Positions 1-7,211 of a DNA stretch of 17,747 nucleotides are shown here, piece by piece. The notes under the pieces are model-generated. The model had not been told where the DNA came from. It was given only the letters and a program-made list of their open reading frames with translations, and did no database searches. The DNA is from Thiotrichales bacterium (GTDB lineage: Bacteria > Pseudomonadota > Gammaproteobacteria > Francisellales > CACEW01), in contig CANJQG010000038.1 of NCBI GenBank assembly GCA_947476405.1, forward strand, positions 1 to 17,747, read 5' to 3'. Made by a program: the position numbers and the translations under genes. The first letter of the stretch is position 1. Each line of letters starts with the position of its first letter.

Positions 1-2
1 GC

Positions 3-134
3 GTCTTTGCCAGGCTCCGAAGCTTTGCTTTAAATATTTGTCGCCACAATGACATCAAAAATGTCAAAGCTGCGCTTTTTGAAAACGCCCTTGCCTTTGA
101 ACTTATCAAAGCTTACAAGGGGATTGTATCATAG
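3..134 (+). pseudogene. C-terminal end of an ISAs1-like transposase (5' part outside window)
   Basis: An open frame enters from the left edge and ends at a TAG at 132-134, giving about 43 residues. It reads V-F-A-R-L-R-S-F-A-L-N-I-C-R-H-N, then an alanine- and asparagine-rich stretch (ALFENALAF), then AYKGIVS. This pattern (ARLRSFALNI, then a loose helix with ENAL) resembles the end of DDE transposases of the ISAs1 group as I remember them. A sequence resembling the expected element end follows 6 bases after the stop. Whether the upstream part is intact cannot be seen. It could also be another IS4-superfamily branch. Confidence 0.5.
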
Positions 135-139
135 AATTG

Positions 140-149
140 GACAGCCCTG
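140..149 (+). repeat. Putative right terminal inverted repeat of the ISAs1-like element
   Basis: GACAGCCCTG is the reverse complement of CAGGGCTGTC, which matches the CAGGG(C/T)TGTC-type tips I recall for ISAs1-family elements. It lies just after the transposase stop, where a right end is expected. The left partner is outside the window, so the assignment rests on position and motif only. From 150 to 265 I see no gene and no recognisable left end for the IS4 element that follows. Confidence 0.45.
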
Positions 150-265
150 ATAAGCAATCAATGCTAATATTATCAATGCCTAGAGGATGTTTTATGACGT
201 CCACGATTTGCCTTTAATTTTGAAAGTGAGATGATTCAAATCTTTGGTTAAATTTGGAGTCATCG

Positions 266-941
266 ATGAATGTAGGCAAAACGTTATTTGCGCAAATTAT
301 GAAGCTTGTCCCCTGGAGGATTTTTGGGCGAATCGTTGATCGATATGAAGGCGACAAAAACGTTCGCACCTTGGATTGCGCGGACATCCTTCGTGCCATG
401 GTTTTTGCGCAGTTAACCTGGCGTGAGTCTTTGCGCGATATTGAGGTCTGTTTAAGCACGAATCAGGCCAAGCTATTTCACATGGGATTCAAGGGCGTTC
501 CAGCGCGCTCTACACTCTCAGATGCCTTAAACAGAAAGGACTGGCGCATCTTTCATGAGCTCGCCATGAAGCTGATTACCCGCGCCCACACGCTCTATGC
601 CAAAGATGCAAACAAAATAGATCTGGACGCAACCGTTTATGTGTTGGACTCGACAACGATTGATCTGTGCATGTCTTTGTTTGACTGGGCGCTCTTCCGC
701 ACCACCAAGTCAGCGATTAAGCTGCACACGCTACTTGATCTACGCGGTAATATTTCTGCCTTCATTCTACCTTTTGATCGCTATTGCTAAAAAAGAGCAC
801 CTAATCGAGGCTCCAATCTACACTTTGTTACAGATTTTGTCGATCTCAATCTTCGAGCGAATCGAGATTTCATGTGCCTTCCAGACTAGGCCTAACAGAA
901 ATGCCTCTACAGATGATGATAAGCAATTTATTTTATTCTAA
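266..941 (+). pseudogene. IS4-family transposase with internal deletion and frameshift
   Basis: The first part (266 to about 770) encodes an N-terminal IS4 transposase domain of the DUF4372 type: MNVGKTLFAQIM, a FAQLTWRESLRDIE segment, and the first catalytic aspartate in YVLDSTTIDLCMSLF, running to LLDLRGNIS. The frame then ends in an early stop at 787-789. In the +1 frame, LIAIAKKEHLIEAPIYTLLQ continues to a stop at 939-941. That segment is the normal C-terminus of the same family, following the last catalytic glutamate. Roughly the middle third of a usual transposase of about 370-440 residues is missing, including the second Asp and the Glu of the DDE triad, with the joint near 765-776. 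The ATG at 266 fits the family start better than the TTG at 254. The protein cannot be active; only the element's remains are present. Confidence 0.85.
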
Positions 942-945
942 ATCT

Positions 946-954
946 AACCGGACA
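946..954 (+). repeat. Probable right end of the IS4 element
   Basis: AACCGGACA lies 5 bases after the transposase stop. The same nine bases occur, inverted, at 6929-6937, immediately after the stop of the second IS4 remnant. Conservation at the same place in both copies supports a terminal repeat. No matching left end is visible between 150 and 266. Confidence 0.45.
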
Positions 955-986
955 CTAGTGAAAAGAAATGATGATCGTCAATAAGC

Positions 987-1436
987 TTACTTTGTCTTCT
1001 TGCTAATCCGAACCACCATCACATTACAGGGGGCATCGTTCAGGACGGTGCTCACGGTGGAGCCTAAAATCTTGCGGACGCCTTGATGGCCGTGGCTTCC
1101 GATGATAATCAGGTCAGCATCGATTTTTTTCGCGGCTTTAATGATTTCTTGTGAGACCACACCATAGGCGGTCATGTATTCTGCGGGAAAATCCAGGTTT
1201 GATTTGATATAGTCGATTTTAGCCTGGGCTTCTTGCAGCATGCGGTTTTTTAAACTCACCATGGAATTTAAGCCAGGGCCCATGTAGGTGGGGATTTTGG
1301 GGGCGACTGAGATAATGGTCAGCTTGGCTTGATATTTTTTTGCAATCGCAACAGCAGTATTGGGTGCAGGCATGCCATCTTTGTCATGAAGATCCGTTGC
1401 AACTAAAATATTTTTGTAATCCGTAATAAGCGTCAT
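987..1436 (-). CDS. Universal stress protein, UspA family
   Basis: A 149-residue single-domain Usp protein. It opens with the usual first strand (YKNILVATDL, residues 7-16). The ATP-binding loop follows near the end: G113-S-H-G116, then G125-S126, in IIGSHGHQGVRKILGSTVST. The final strand is CNVMVVR. Proteins with this loop usually bind ATP in the cytoplasm and support survival under stress or growth arrest; the exact role is not predictable. The start ATG overlaps the rdgB stop by 4 bases (ATGA), so translation is probably coupled. It is the last gene of the unit that begins with the MFS transporter. No clear terminator hairpin is visible between its stop and the IS4 remnant, 30 bases further on. 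Confidence 0.9.
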   Translation of the reverse strand: MTLITDYKNILVATDLHDKDGMPAPNTAVAIAKKYQAKLTIISVAPKIPTYMGPGLNSMVSLKNRMLQEAQAKIDYIKSNLDFPAEYMTAYGVVSQEIIKAAKKIDADLIIIGSHGHQGVRKILGSTVSTVLNDAPCNVMVVRISKKTK

Positions 1437-2062
1437 GGCAGCATCCTTGCGTGGGAGTTATTATAAGGCATATGATAGGGGGTTTCTTTAAAAAATTCAA
1501 GCAATTTTTTGATGGCTTGAGCACGATGGCTGAATTGGTTTTTTTCAGTAAGCGTCAATTCAGCCGCTGATTTTTGCAGTGCTGGAATATAAAATAACGG
1601 ATCATAGCCAAAGCCTGAAGTTCCACGCGATTCGGTCAGGATTTCGCCTTGCCAGAGCCCTTGAAAAACCAGTGGATTGGGGTCTGTTTCTGACTGGATT
1701 AAGACTAAAACACAGCAGTAATAGGCGCTCCGATTAGAATGATTTTGCAAAGCCTGGAGCAGCTTTTGATTATTGTCTTCGCTTTTGCCTGTGCCCGCAT
1801 AACGCGCTGAATAAACGCCCGGTGCGCCATGCAAAGCATGCACGCAGACTCCGGAGTCATCTGAGAGTGCAGGAAGCCCGCTGATGGACGCCGCATGCCT
1901 AGCCTTAAGCAAAGCATTTTCAAGAAAAGTATGGGCGGTTTCCTCTGCATCCATGATGCCGAGTGTTTTTTGAGAGATAAAATCCAGATTCGTATCTAAA
2001 AACGCATTTTGAAATTCAAGCAATTTTCCTGGATTAGAGCTGGCGAGGACGATTTTGTTCAT
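1433..2062 (-). CDS. rdgB: XTP/dITP diphosphatase (non-canonical purine NTP pyrophosphatase)
   Basis: The 209-residue product matches the RdgB/HAM1 family. It hydrolyses dITP, XTP and ITP to monophosphate and pyrophosphate, keeping deaminated purines out of DNA and RNA. Visible motifs are SSNPGK (residues 8-13, substrate phosphate binding), LSDDSG (67-71, catalytic and metal-binding aspartates), HGAPGVYSARYAG (78-90), GTSGFGYDPLF (around 150-160) and SHRAQAI near the C-terminus. It is slightly longer than the usual 195-200 residues because of a polar tail. The start lies 4 bases after the cdd stop and lacks a clear Shine-Dalgarno sequence, so coupled translation is likely. The 3' end overlaps uspA by 4 bases. 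Confidence 0.95.
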   Translation of the reverse strand: MNKIVLASSNPGKLLEFQNAFLDTNLDFISQKTLGIMDAEETAHTFLENALLKARHAASISGLPALSDDSGVCVHALHGAPGVYSARYAGTGKSEDNNQKLLQALQNHSNRSAYYCCVLVLIQSETDPNPLVFQGLWQGEILTESRGTSGFGYDPLFYIPALQKSAAELTLTEKNQFSHRAQAIKKLLEFFKETPYHMPYNNSHARMLP

Positions 2063-2066
2063 GAAT

Positions 2067-2489
2067 TTAAGCCGGTTTAATGTTTTTCAATTGAGTAAAA
2101 ACTTCAGAAAACTGCCCGTGAAATAAGTCTTTAAATTTCTTTTTCATTTTTAAACCAGATAAATTGGCAATGAGCACATCGGTTTCAGGGTGGGTAAATT
2201 CGCTTAATTTTTGTAGGCAGCCTCCGCAAGGGGAGACGCCCGTTTCGGTATCCGTGAGAACGAGGGTTGCGACAATTTTACGACTGCCGCTTGCGATCAT
2301 GGTTCCAATGGCAGTAGGCTCTGCGCATTGGCCTTGAGGGTAAGAACTATTTTCGACATTGCAGCCCCCATAATACTGTCCATCTTCTGTGAAAATACAG
2401 ACGCCAACCGGGAATTGAGAATAGGGTGCATACGCATGGTCTCGTGCACTTTTGGCGACTTCCAGCATTTTATTTAAATCATATTTCAT
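2067..2489 (-). CDS. cdd: Cytidine deaminase, homotetrameric type
   Basis: The 140-residue zinc hydrolase deaminates cytidine and deoxycytidine to (deoxy)uridine in pyrimidine salvage. The zinc site is complete: C55-A-E57 carries the first zinc ligand and the catalytic glutamate, and P-C88-G-G-C91 supplies the other two ligands. The substrate loop NVENSSYPQGQ (44-54) precedes it. Two positions differ from the textbook CAERTAI and PCGxCRQ forms: the Arg after the glutamate is Pro58, and the residue after C91 is Leu. The length matches the tetrameric class of about 130-140 residues. The start overlaps the end of the MFS gene by 11 bases, with a GGAG 9 bases upstream inside that gene. Co-transcription with transporter and rdgB suggests nucleoside salvage. 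Confidence 0.9.
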   Translation of the reverse strand: MKYDLNKMLEVAKSARDHAYAPYSQFPVGVCIFTEDGQYYGGCNVENSSYPQGQCAEPTAIGTMIASGSRKIVATLVLTDTETGVSPCGGCLQKLSEFTHPETDVLIANLSGLKMKKKFKDLFHGQFSEVFTQLKNIKPA

Positions 2490-3774
2490 TTTTGTTTACT
2501 CCATAGCTTTCAGGTAAAAAGAAGACATTGACCAGGCTGACCACAAAGCCAATCATCAAGATAACGAGTCCATAACGATAATCGCTGAGATTATAAATGC
2601 TGCGCCCATGCGCATGCCAATCCATCAGGTAGCCTGTCAAAGGTTGGAGGATAACAGGAAGCCCCATAATAATCACTGAAATAAAGCCTAATGCCGACCC
2701 TGATAAAGCCCTGGGATTAAGTTCTTGTGCCACGGGATAGCCAATAATTTGTGCTGCGGTCAGTAAGCCCAGGATAAAAAATAAAACTAATTCAGTCAAA
2801 TAAGATGGGTGAGGTCCAAATAAAATAAAGCCAAAAACCAGAAAAGAGGCTATGGAACAGGCTATCATGGGAAGTCGCCGGCATTTTAAAAAATCAGAGA
2901 GCACCCCGGTTAAAGTAGAGCCTACGATTGTTCCAACAAAAATCATCATGCTGATTGTTGAGCCCTGCAAGTAAGTAAAACCTTCGCCCTGGCTTAAAAA
3001 CTGAGTGCCAAATAAACCCGCCAATAGCATGATCGGTAAATTCATGGTGGCAATAAAAAAACCGACATGCCAATTGCTGGTATTGCGACAGAGTGTTTTG
3101 AAATTCTTCCAAAGCGATACCTGATTATTGCCCAATGCTAGGCTGCTAAAGGCTTGGGAGGGTGGGGCATCTTTCACAAAAATAATAATTAAGATCAGTA
3201 GCGCAACGCCAAGACCCGCTACATCACGCAGTGCCTCACGCCAACCGACAAGACTGATCAGCCAGGTCAAAGGAGCTTGAGAGACTGCGCCCCCAAGCAT
3301 GCCCACGGTAATCGCAATGCCGCTGACTTGACCCATTTTAGTCGCTGGAAACCACATTGTTGCGAGACGTAAAATGCTCAGTAAGCAAAAAGCAGCCGCA
3401 CTTCCTGCCAATAAACGCGCTAAGACCAGCAGCCACGAATTACTTGCTAAGGAGATCATCAGGGTGCCGAGAATGCATAAAATCATTCCCCAGATAATCA
3501 TTTTTCGCGAAGAATAGCGATCCAAAATAATCCCAATTGGGTAGAGCAAAATAGAGTCAGATAAAAAGTAAAAGGCGGAGACCAGCCCGACCTGTAATGC
3601 AGTCAATGAAAAGGTTTGTTCAAAATTCTGTGACAAAGAGTTGAACATATTCATCTGAATGAATTCATAAAAGAAGAAAAAAGAAGCGAGGATCACAACA
3701 AACCAGGCGCGCGCCTTTTGTCCAAAGCGAAGAGACTTCCAGTCTTTAGGATTGTGCATCAAGGGGGCCGTCAT
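2479..3774 (-). CDS. Major facilitator superfamily transporter, substrate unknown
   Basis: The 431-residue inner-membrane protein has about twelve hydrophobic segments, beginning near residue 25. The MFS motif A appears as GIILDRYSSRK in the loop after the second segment. Its general pattern resembles MFS permeases common in Legionella and Coxiella, but I cannot name the substrate. A nucleoside or base is a reasonable guess only because cytidine deaminase and rdgB follow in the same unit. No strong ribosome binding site precedes the ATG at 3774. The second Met, at 3759, is a possible alternative and would leave more room after the predicted transcription start. The 3' end overlaps cdd by 11 bases. 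Confidence 0.85.
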   Translation of the reverse strand: MTAPLMHNPKDWKSLRFGQKARAWFVVILASFFFFYEFIQMNMFNSLSQNFEQTFSLTALQVGLVSAFYFLSDSILLYPIGIILDRYSSRKMIIWGMILCILGTLMISLASNSWLLVLARLLAGSAAAFCLLSILRLATMWFPATKMGQVSGIAITVGMLGGAVSQAPLTWLISLVGWREALRDVAGLGVALLILIIIFVKDAPPSQAFSSLALGNNQVSLWKNFKTLCRNTSNWHVGFFIATMNLPIMLLAGLFGTQFLSQGEGFTYLQGSTISMMIFVGTIVGSTLTGVLSDFLKCRRLPMIACSIASFLVFGFILFGPHPSYLTELVLFFILGLLTAAQIIGYPVAQELNPRALSGSALGFISVIIMGLPVILQPLTGYLMDWHAHGRSIYNLSDYRYGLVILMIGFVVSLVNVFFLPESYGVNKNEI

Positions 3775-3786
3775 TTGAAGTAGCCT

Positions 3787-3815
3787 ATTCTAGCAAAATA
3801 AGCTGTTTTCTGCAA
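3787..3815 (-). promoter_or_regulatory. Sigma-70-type promoter for the MFS-cdd-rdgB-uspA unit
   Basis: Reading the minus strand, TTGCAG (3810-3815) and TAGAAT (3787-3792) are separated by exactly 17 bases, in the 48-base gap after the FNR-like gene. Each box matches the consensus at four or five of six positions. The predicted start would fall only about 6-7 bases before the ATG at 3774. Confidence 0.6.
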
Positions 3816-3822
3816 GCGAAAT

Positions 3823-4479
3823 TTAAGTGCTTAATGCATCGGAATAAATAGTTAAAGTAGATGAATAATGCTTTGAAAAATCAGATGCAGCTGTTTTGGA
3901 CAAAGCAAAAGGCCCTGCGATATAGACGTCAAATTCTTCAAGCTTGAGTTGATCTTCCAGGACGGCTTGGTGAACTAAACCCGCAATGACCAGCGTCCAT
4001 TTAAAATCAGGGAGCTGTGCTTGCCAGGTTTTAAGGGACTGTAAATCATAGATGAAATCATGGGATTCTGCACCCCAATAAAGACGGATCGTGCGGGGGC
4101 TATGCGCATGGGCCAGTTGATTGATCATGCTATGAATGGGTGCAAAACCACTGCCGCCGGCAATAAATAAGAGGGGGCGGTCAGAATTTTCTCGCAAATA
4201 GGCCTCGCCCATTGGTGCGGAGAGCTTCAGTGTTTTGGCATTTTTAATCAGCTCCCATAATGATTCCTTCATCGGGCGACGTTCACTGTGTTGCATGTGA
4301 AAGCGTAGGGCGGTTTCAAAAGGCGCAGAGGCAATGGAAAAGGGATGGCGTTCCCCTTCATATTCGATAAAAACATATTGCCCCGCTAAAAAATCAAAAG
4401 GCTTTTCGCAAGTCAGCTCCATTATTTCAGAGGAAAGCGAGCGACGGTCTAAGAGGGTAACCTGAAAAGAAGGGAGCAT
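3823..4479 (-). CDS. FNR-like NAD(P)H-flavin oxidoreductase
   Basis: The 218-residue protein has the two domains of the ferredoxin-NADP reductase fold and nothing more. The N-terminal beta-barrel carries the flavin motif HPFSIAS (45-51; usually R-x-Y/F-S, here His replaces Arg). The C-terminal nucleotide domain has LLFIAGGSGFAPIHSM (about 104-119), LYWGAES and a late YIAGPFAL. Size and architecture resemble E. coli Fre and the reductase halves of AscD-type enzymes; no 2Fe-2S cysteine cluster is present. It would use NAD(P)H to reduce flavin or a partner protein in the cytoplasm. It starts 1 base after the tdh stop, so it belongs to the kbl-tdh operon, perhaps using the NADH made by Tdh; that link is inference. 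Confidence 0.85.
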   Translation of the reverse strand: MLPSFQVTLLDRRSLSSEIMELTCEKPFDFLAGQYVFIEYEGERHPFSIASAPFETALRFHMQHSERRPMKESLWELIKNAKTLKLSAPMGEAYLRENSDRPLLFIAGGSGFAPIHSMINQLAHAHSPRTIRLYWGAESHDFIYDLQSLKTWQAQLPDFKWTLVIAGLVHQAVLEDQLKLEEFDVYIAGPFALSKTAASDFSKHYSSTLTIYSDALST

Positions 4480-4480
4480 T

Positions 4481-5545
4481 TTATTTGCTCCAATCTAAAA
4501 TTACCTTGCCGCATTGACCCGATTGCATGAGTTCAAAGGCTTTTTCAAACTCAGTGTAATGAAATTCATGCGTCAGAACGGGGGTAAGATCTAAGCCGCT
4601 TTGGATGAGGCTGACCATTTTATACCAGGTTTCAAACATCTCCCGGCCATAAATTCCTTTCAGGGTCAGGCCTTTGAAAATAAGATGATCCCAGTTGAGT
4701 TCGATTGGGCCACTGCTTAATCCCAGCAAGGCTAAGCGCCCCCCATGATTCATTGTGCTCGTCATGCTAGTGATAGCGGGTTGAAAGCCTGACATTTCTA
4801 GCCCCACATCAAACCCCTCTGTCATGCCTAGTTCTGCTTGGGTTTTTTTCAGGAGGGCCACGGTCTCATCAACGCTTTTGCACGCTTTGACATTGAGGGC
4901 TGCAGTGGCTCCCATTTTTTTAGCTAAATTTAAACGATAGTCATTAATGTCGGTAATCACGACAAAACGAGCTCCCGCTTGTTTAGCAATAGCACATGCC
5001 ATGATTCCAATCGGGCCTGCCCCCGTAATCAACACATCTTCGCCAACTAAATCAAAGGAAAGGGTGGTGTGAACCGCATTCCCAAAGGGATCAAAAAAGC
5101 AAGCAATTTCGTCGGGAATATTATCCGGTAATTTAAAGGTGTTAAACGCAGGAATGCTGAGATATTCAGCAAAACAACCGGGGCGATTTACGCCAACACC
5201 AATGGTATTGCGGCAGAGGTGCGTGCGTCCGCCTCGACAATTACGGCAATGCCCGCAGGTGATATGACCTTCCCCCGATACGCGGTCGCCGATTTTAAAG
5301 CCTTTGGCATGACTGCCTAATTCAATGATTTCACCTGCAAATTCGTGGCCTACGTGCATGGGAACTGGGATGGTTTTTTGTGCCCAAGCATCCCATTGAT
5401 AGATATGTAAGTCGGTGCCACAAATTGCGGTTTTATGAATTTTGATTAGGACTTCGTTCTCATTGTAAGTGGGGATGGGGGCCTCGGTGAGTGTCAGGCC
5501 CTTTGCGGCGTGTAGTTTTGCTAAGACGTTCATGGTTTTTTGCAT
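4481..5545 (-). CDS. tdh: L-threonine 3-dehydrogenase
   Basis: The 354-residue product is a zinc alcohol-dehydrogenase-type enzyme close to E. coli Tdh (341 residues). It oxidises L-threonine with NAD+ to 2-amino-3-ketobutyrate. Catalytic zinc residues are C42, H67 and E68; the structural zinc cysteines are C97, C100, C103 and C111 within GHITCGHCRNCRGGRTHLCR. The Rossmann segment VLITGAGPIGIM follows near residue 170. The extra length comes from four N-terminal residues and an insert around KACKSVDETVALLKK. The start is 1 base after the kbl stop, with AGGG about 10 bases upstream; Met5 (codon 5531-5533) would match the E. coli start. The kbl-tdh pair is a well-known threonine degradation operon. 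Tdh and Kbl are known to work together because the intermediate is unstable. Confidence 0.97.
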   Translation of the reverse strand: MQKTMNVLAKLHAAKGLTLTEAPIPTYNENEVLIKIHKTAICGTDLHIYQWDAWAQKTIPVPMHVGHEFAGEIIELGSHAKGFKIGDRVSGEGHITCGHCRNCRGGRTHLCRNTIGVGVNRPGCFAEYLSIPAFNTFKLPDNIPDEIACFFDPFGNAVHTTLSFDLVGEDVLITGAGPIGIMACAIAKQAGARFVVITDINDYRLNLAKKMGATAALNVKACKSVDETVALLKKTQAELGMTEGFDVGLEMSGFQPAITSMTSTMNHGGRLALLGLSSGPIELNWDHLIFKGLTLKGIYGREMFETWYKMVSLIQSGLDLTPVLTHEFHYTEFEKAFELMQSGQCGKVILDWSK

Positions 5546-5546
5546 G

Positions 5547-6740
5547 TTAAATAATCCCTAAATCTTTGCCGACTTCCGTAAAAGCGGTGACGGCGTGCTG
5601 AATTTGTTCTGGTGTATGTTTGGCTGACATTTGCGTGCGAATCCGTGCCTTCCCTTTTGGAACAACGGGGTACGAAAAAGCAATCACATAAATGCCTTTA
5701 TCAAGGAGTTTTTCGGCCATTTTGGCGGCCACTTTTTCATCATAGAGCATGACGGGAATAATGGCATGTTCGCCCGGCAATAAATCAAATCCCGCTTGGG
5801 TTAACCCTGCGCGAAATAAGGCTTGATTGCGGAGTAAGGTCTTGCGCAAGGCATCTGCTGCTTTGACTTTTTCCAAGACTTTAATGCTAGTTGCGGTGAT
5901 GATTGGAGCCAAAGTATTCGAGAAAAGATAAGGCCGTGAACGATTTCGTAGCAGTTCAATGACTGATTTTTTGCCCGTGGTGTAGCCCCCTGAGGCACCC
6001 CCCAAGGCCTTTCCAAGCGTGCCTGTTAAAATATCAATGCGGCCTTCTACGCCGCAAAATTCAGGCGTTCCGCGACCATGCGTTCCCACAAATCCTGTAG
6101 CGTGCGAATCATCTACCATCACTACGGCATGATATTTTTCAGCAAGCTCACAGATGCCTTTTAGATTGGCAATCGTCCCATCCATCGAAAAAACGCCATC
6201 GGTCGCAATCATTTTAAAACGAACTCCCGCTTGATCCGCTGCAATGAGTTGTAGTTCGAGATCTGACATATTATTGTTTTTATAGCGAAAACGTTGTGCC
6301 TTGCACAAGCGAACGCCATCGATAATGCTCGCATGATTTAACTCATCAGAGATAATCGCATCTTCAGCCCCCAGTAATGTTTCAAAGAGGCCGCCATTGG
6401 CATCAAAACAAGAGCCGTATAAAATAGTGTCTTCTGTGCCTAAAAAAGCACTAATCGCTTTTTCCAATTGTTTGTGAATATTCTGCGTTCCGCAAATAAA
6501 GCGGACGGAAGCCATGCCATAACCATGTTCTTTGACTGCGGCGGCGGCGACCTGAATGAGATCTTCATCATCGGCAAGGCCTAAATAATTATTGGCGCAA
6601 AAGTTAATAAAATGCTGGCCATTCTGGAGGGTGATTTCAGGAGACTGAGGGCCTGAAATGACACGTTCCCGCTTTGTCAGGCCTTGATTTTCAATCTCCG
6701 TTAAAATATGGGTGATGTGTTCATAAAATTGGGGGTTCAT
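5547..6740 (-). CDS. kbl: 2-amino-3-ketobutyrate coenzyme A ligase (glycine C-acetyltransferase)
   Basis: The pyridoxal-phosphate enzyme cleaves 2-amino-3-ketobutyrate with CoA to glycine and acetyl-CoA, the second step of threonine catabolism. From the ATG at 6738-6740 the protein has 397 residues (E. coli Kbl 398) and begins MNPQFYEHIT. A GGAG lies 6 bases upstream of this codon. The frame stays open to another ATG at 6797, which would add 19 residues not seen in the family, so the inner start is preferred. Landmarks are FCANNYLGLA, ASVRFICGTQ, CFDANGGLFETLLG, the cofactor aspartate segment VMVDDSHATGFVG, and the Schiff-base lysine in GTLGKALGGASGGY. It leads the kbl-tdh-reductase operon. 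Confidence 0.97.
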   Translation of the reverse strand: MNPQFYEHITHILTEIENQGLTKRERVISGPQSPEITLQNGQHFINFCANNYLGLADDEDLIQVAAAAVKEHGYGMASVRFICGTQNIHKQLEKAISAFLGTEDTILYGSCFDANGGLFETLLGAEDAIISDELNHASIIDGVRLCKAQRFRYKNNNMSDLELQLIAADQAGVRFKMIATDGVFSMDGTIANLKGICELAEKYHAVVMVDDSHATGFVGTHGRGTPEFCGVEGRIDILTGTLGKALGGASGGYTTGKKSVIELLRNRSRPYLFSNTLAPIITATSIKVLEKVKAADALRKTLLRNQALFRAGLTQAGFDLLPGEHAIIPVMLYDEKVAAKMAEKLLDKGIYVIAFSYPVVPKGKARIRTQMSAKHTPEQIQHAVTAFTEVGKDLGII

Positions 6741-6798
6741 GCAAATCTCCGTTGATTCAATATAAGTCGCGCGTCCATGATAAACGATATTTGCCAAG

Positions 6799-6836
6799 GT
6801 CTCAATTTATATTATAGAATGGACTCATGATGAGAC
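6799..6836 (-). promoter_or_regulatory. Possible kbl promoter with flanking inverted repeat
   Basis: On the minus strand a TATAAT box (6811-6816) sits about 70 bases upstream of the kbl start. It is enclosed by a 6-base inverted repeat, GTCTCA at 6799-6804 and TGAGAC at 6831-6836. The -35 region at 17-base spacing (AAAGTC) is poor, which would suit an activator-dependent promoter. Support is weak: short arms, and AT-rich DNA favours chance -10 boxes. Confidence 0.3.
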
Positions 6837-6868
6837 TTTGCACATACCTGAGCATCAGCAAGTCGCTT

Positions 6869-6898
6869 AAAGGTTTTTGTTTGAGCAGGATAACCTTT
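6869..6898. repeat. Inverted repeat, 7-base arms
   Basis: AAAGGTT (6869-6875) and AACCTTT (6892-6898) are perfectly complementary around a 16-base spacer, between the IS4 remnant and the kbl promoter region. There is no following T-run in either direction, so a simple terminator is unlikely. It may be an operator or chance. Confidence 0.25.
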
Positions 6899-6941
6899 GT
6901 GTCTTACTTTTACATGATAATTCAATGCTGTCCGGTTTAAT

Positions 6942-7082
6942 TTAAAGCAAACTCAATTGGTTATCTGACGGTACAGAGGCGGATTTGTTGGCCCTAGGCT
7001 GCAAGGCCCACAAAAGCTCAGTCTTCTCAAAGATGGAGACCGACAAAATCTGTAATAAAGTGTAGAGCGGGGCCTCAATTAA
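6942..7082 (-). pseudogene. IS4-family transposase remnant, C-terminal 46 residues
   Basis: The minus strand reads LIEAPLYTLLQILSVSIFEK, followed by WALQPRANKSAS and a stop at 6942-6944. This is the same C-terminal segment as in the IS4 pseudogene at 266-941 (LIEAPIYTLLQILSISIFER). Nucleotide similarity over the segment is clear but far from perfect, so the two are related elements rather than recent duplicates. Everything upstream of the C-terminal piece is lost or unrecognisable. The terminal motif AACCGGACA follows (6929-6937 on the plus strand as TGTCCGGTT). It is oriented opposite to the first copy. Confidence 0.8.
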
Positions 7083-7211
7083 CCTAGAAAAGGCAGTTGG
7101 TATTCTATTGTGTCATCAAAATCGATTTCGGCAGGGCTGAGGGTATCAGGCTTGCAGCTTAGGCGTGCAAATAAGCTTAGTATTTGAACTCGGGACTCTC
7201 AAGTTAAAATC

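Noticed and set aside
639..941. Separate 100-residue plus-strand protein
   Set aside because: Only its second half resembles anything, and that is the IS4 transposase C-terminus; the first half is an out-of-frame reading of the N-terminal transposase. It is part of one broken gene.
7079..7205. 38-codon minus-strand frame ending in YQLPFLG beside the IS4 remnant
   Set aside because: It is short, closed by a stop just upstream, lacks a start and a ribosome binding site, and matches nothing I recognise.
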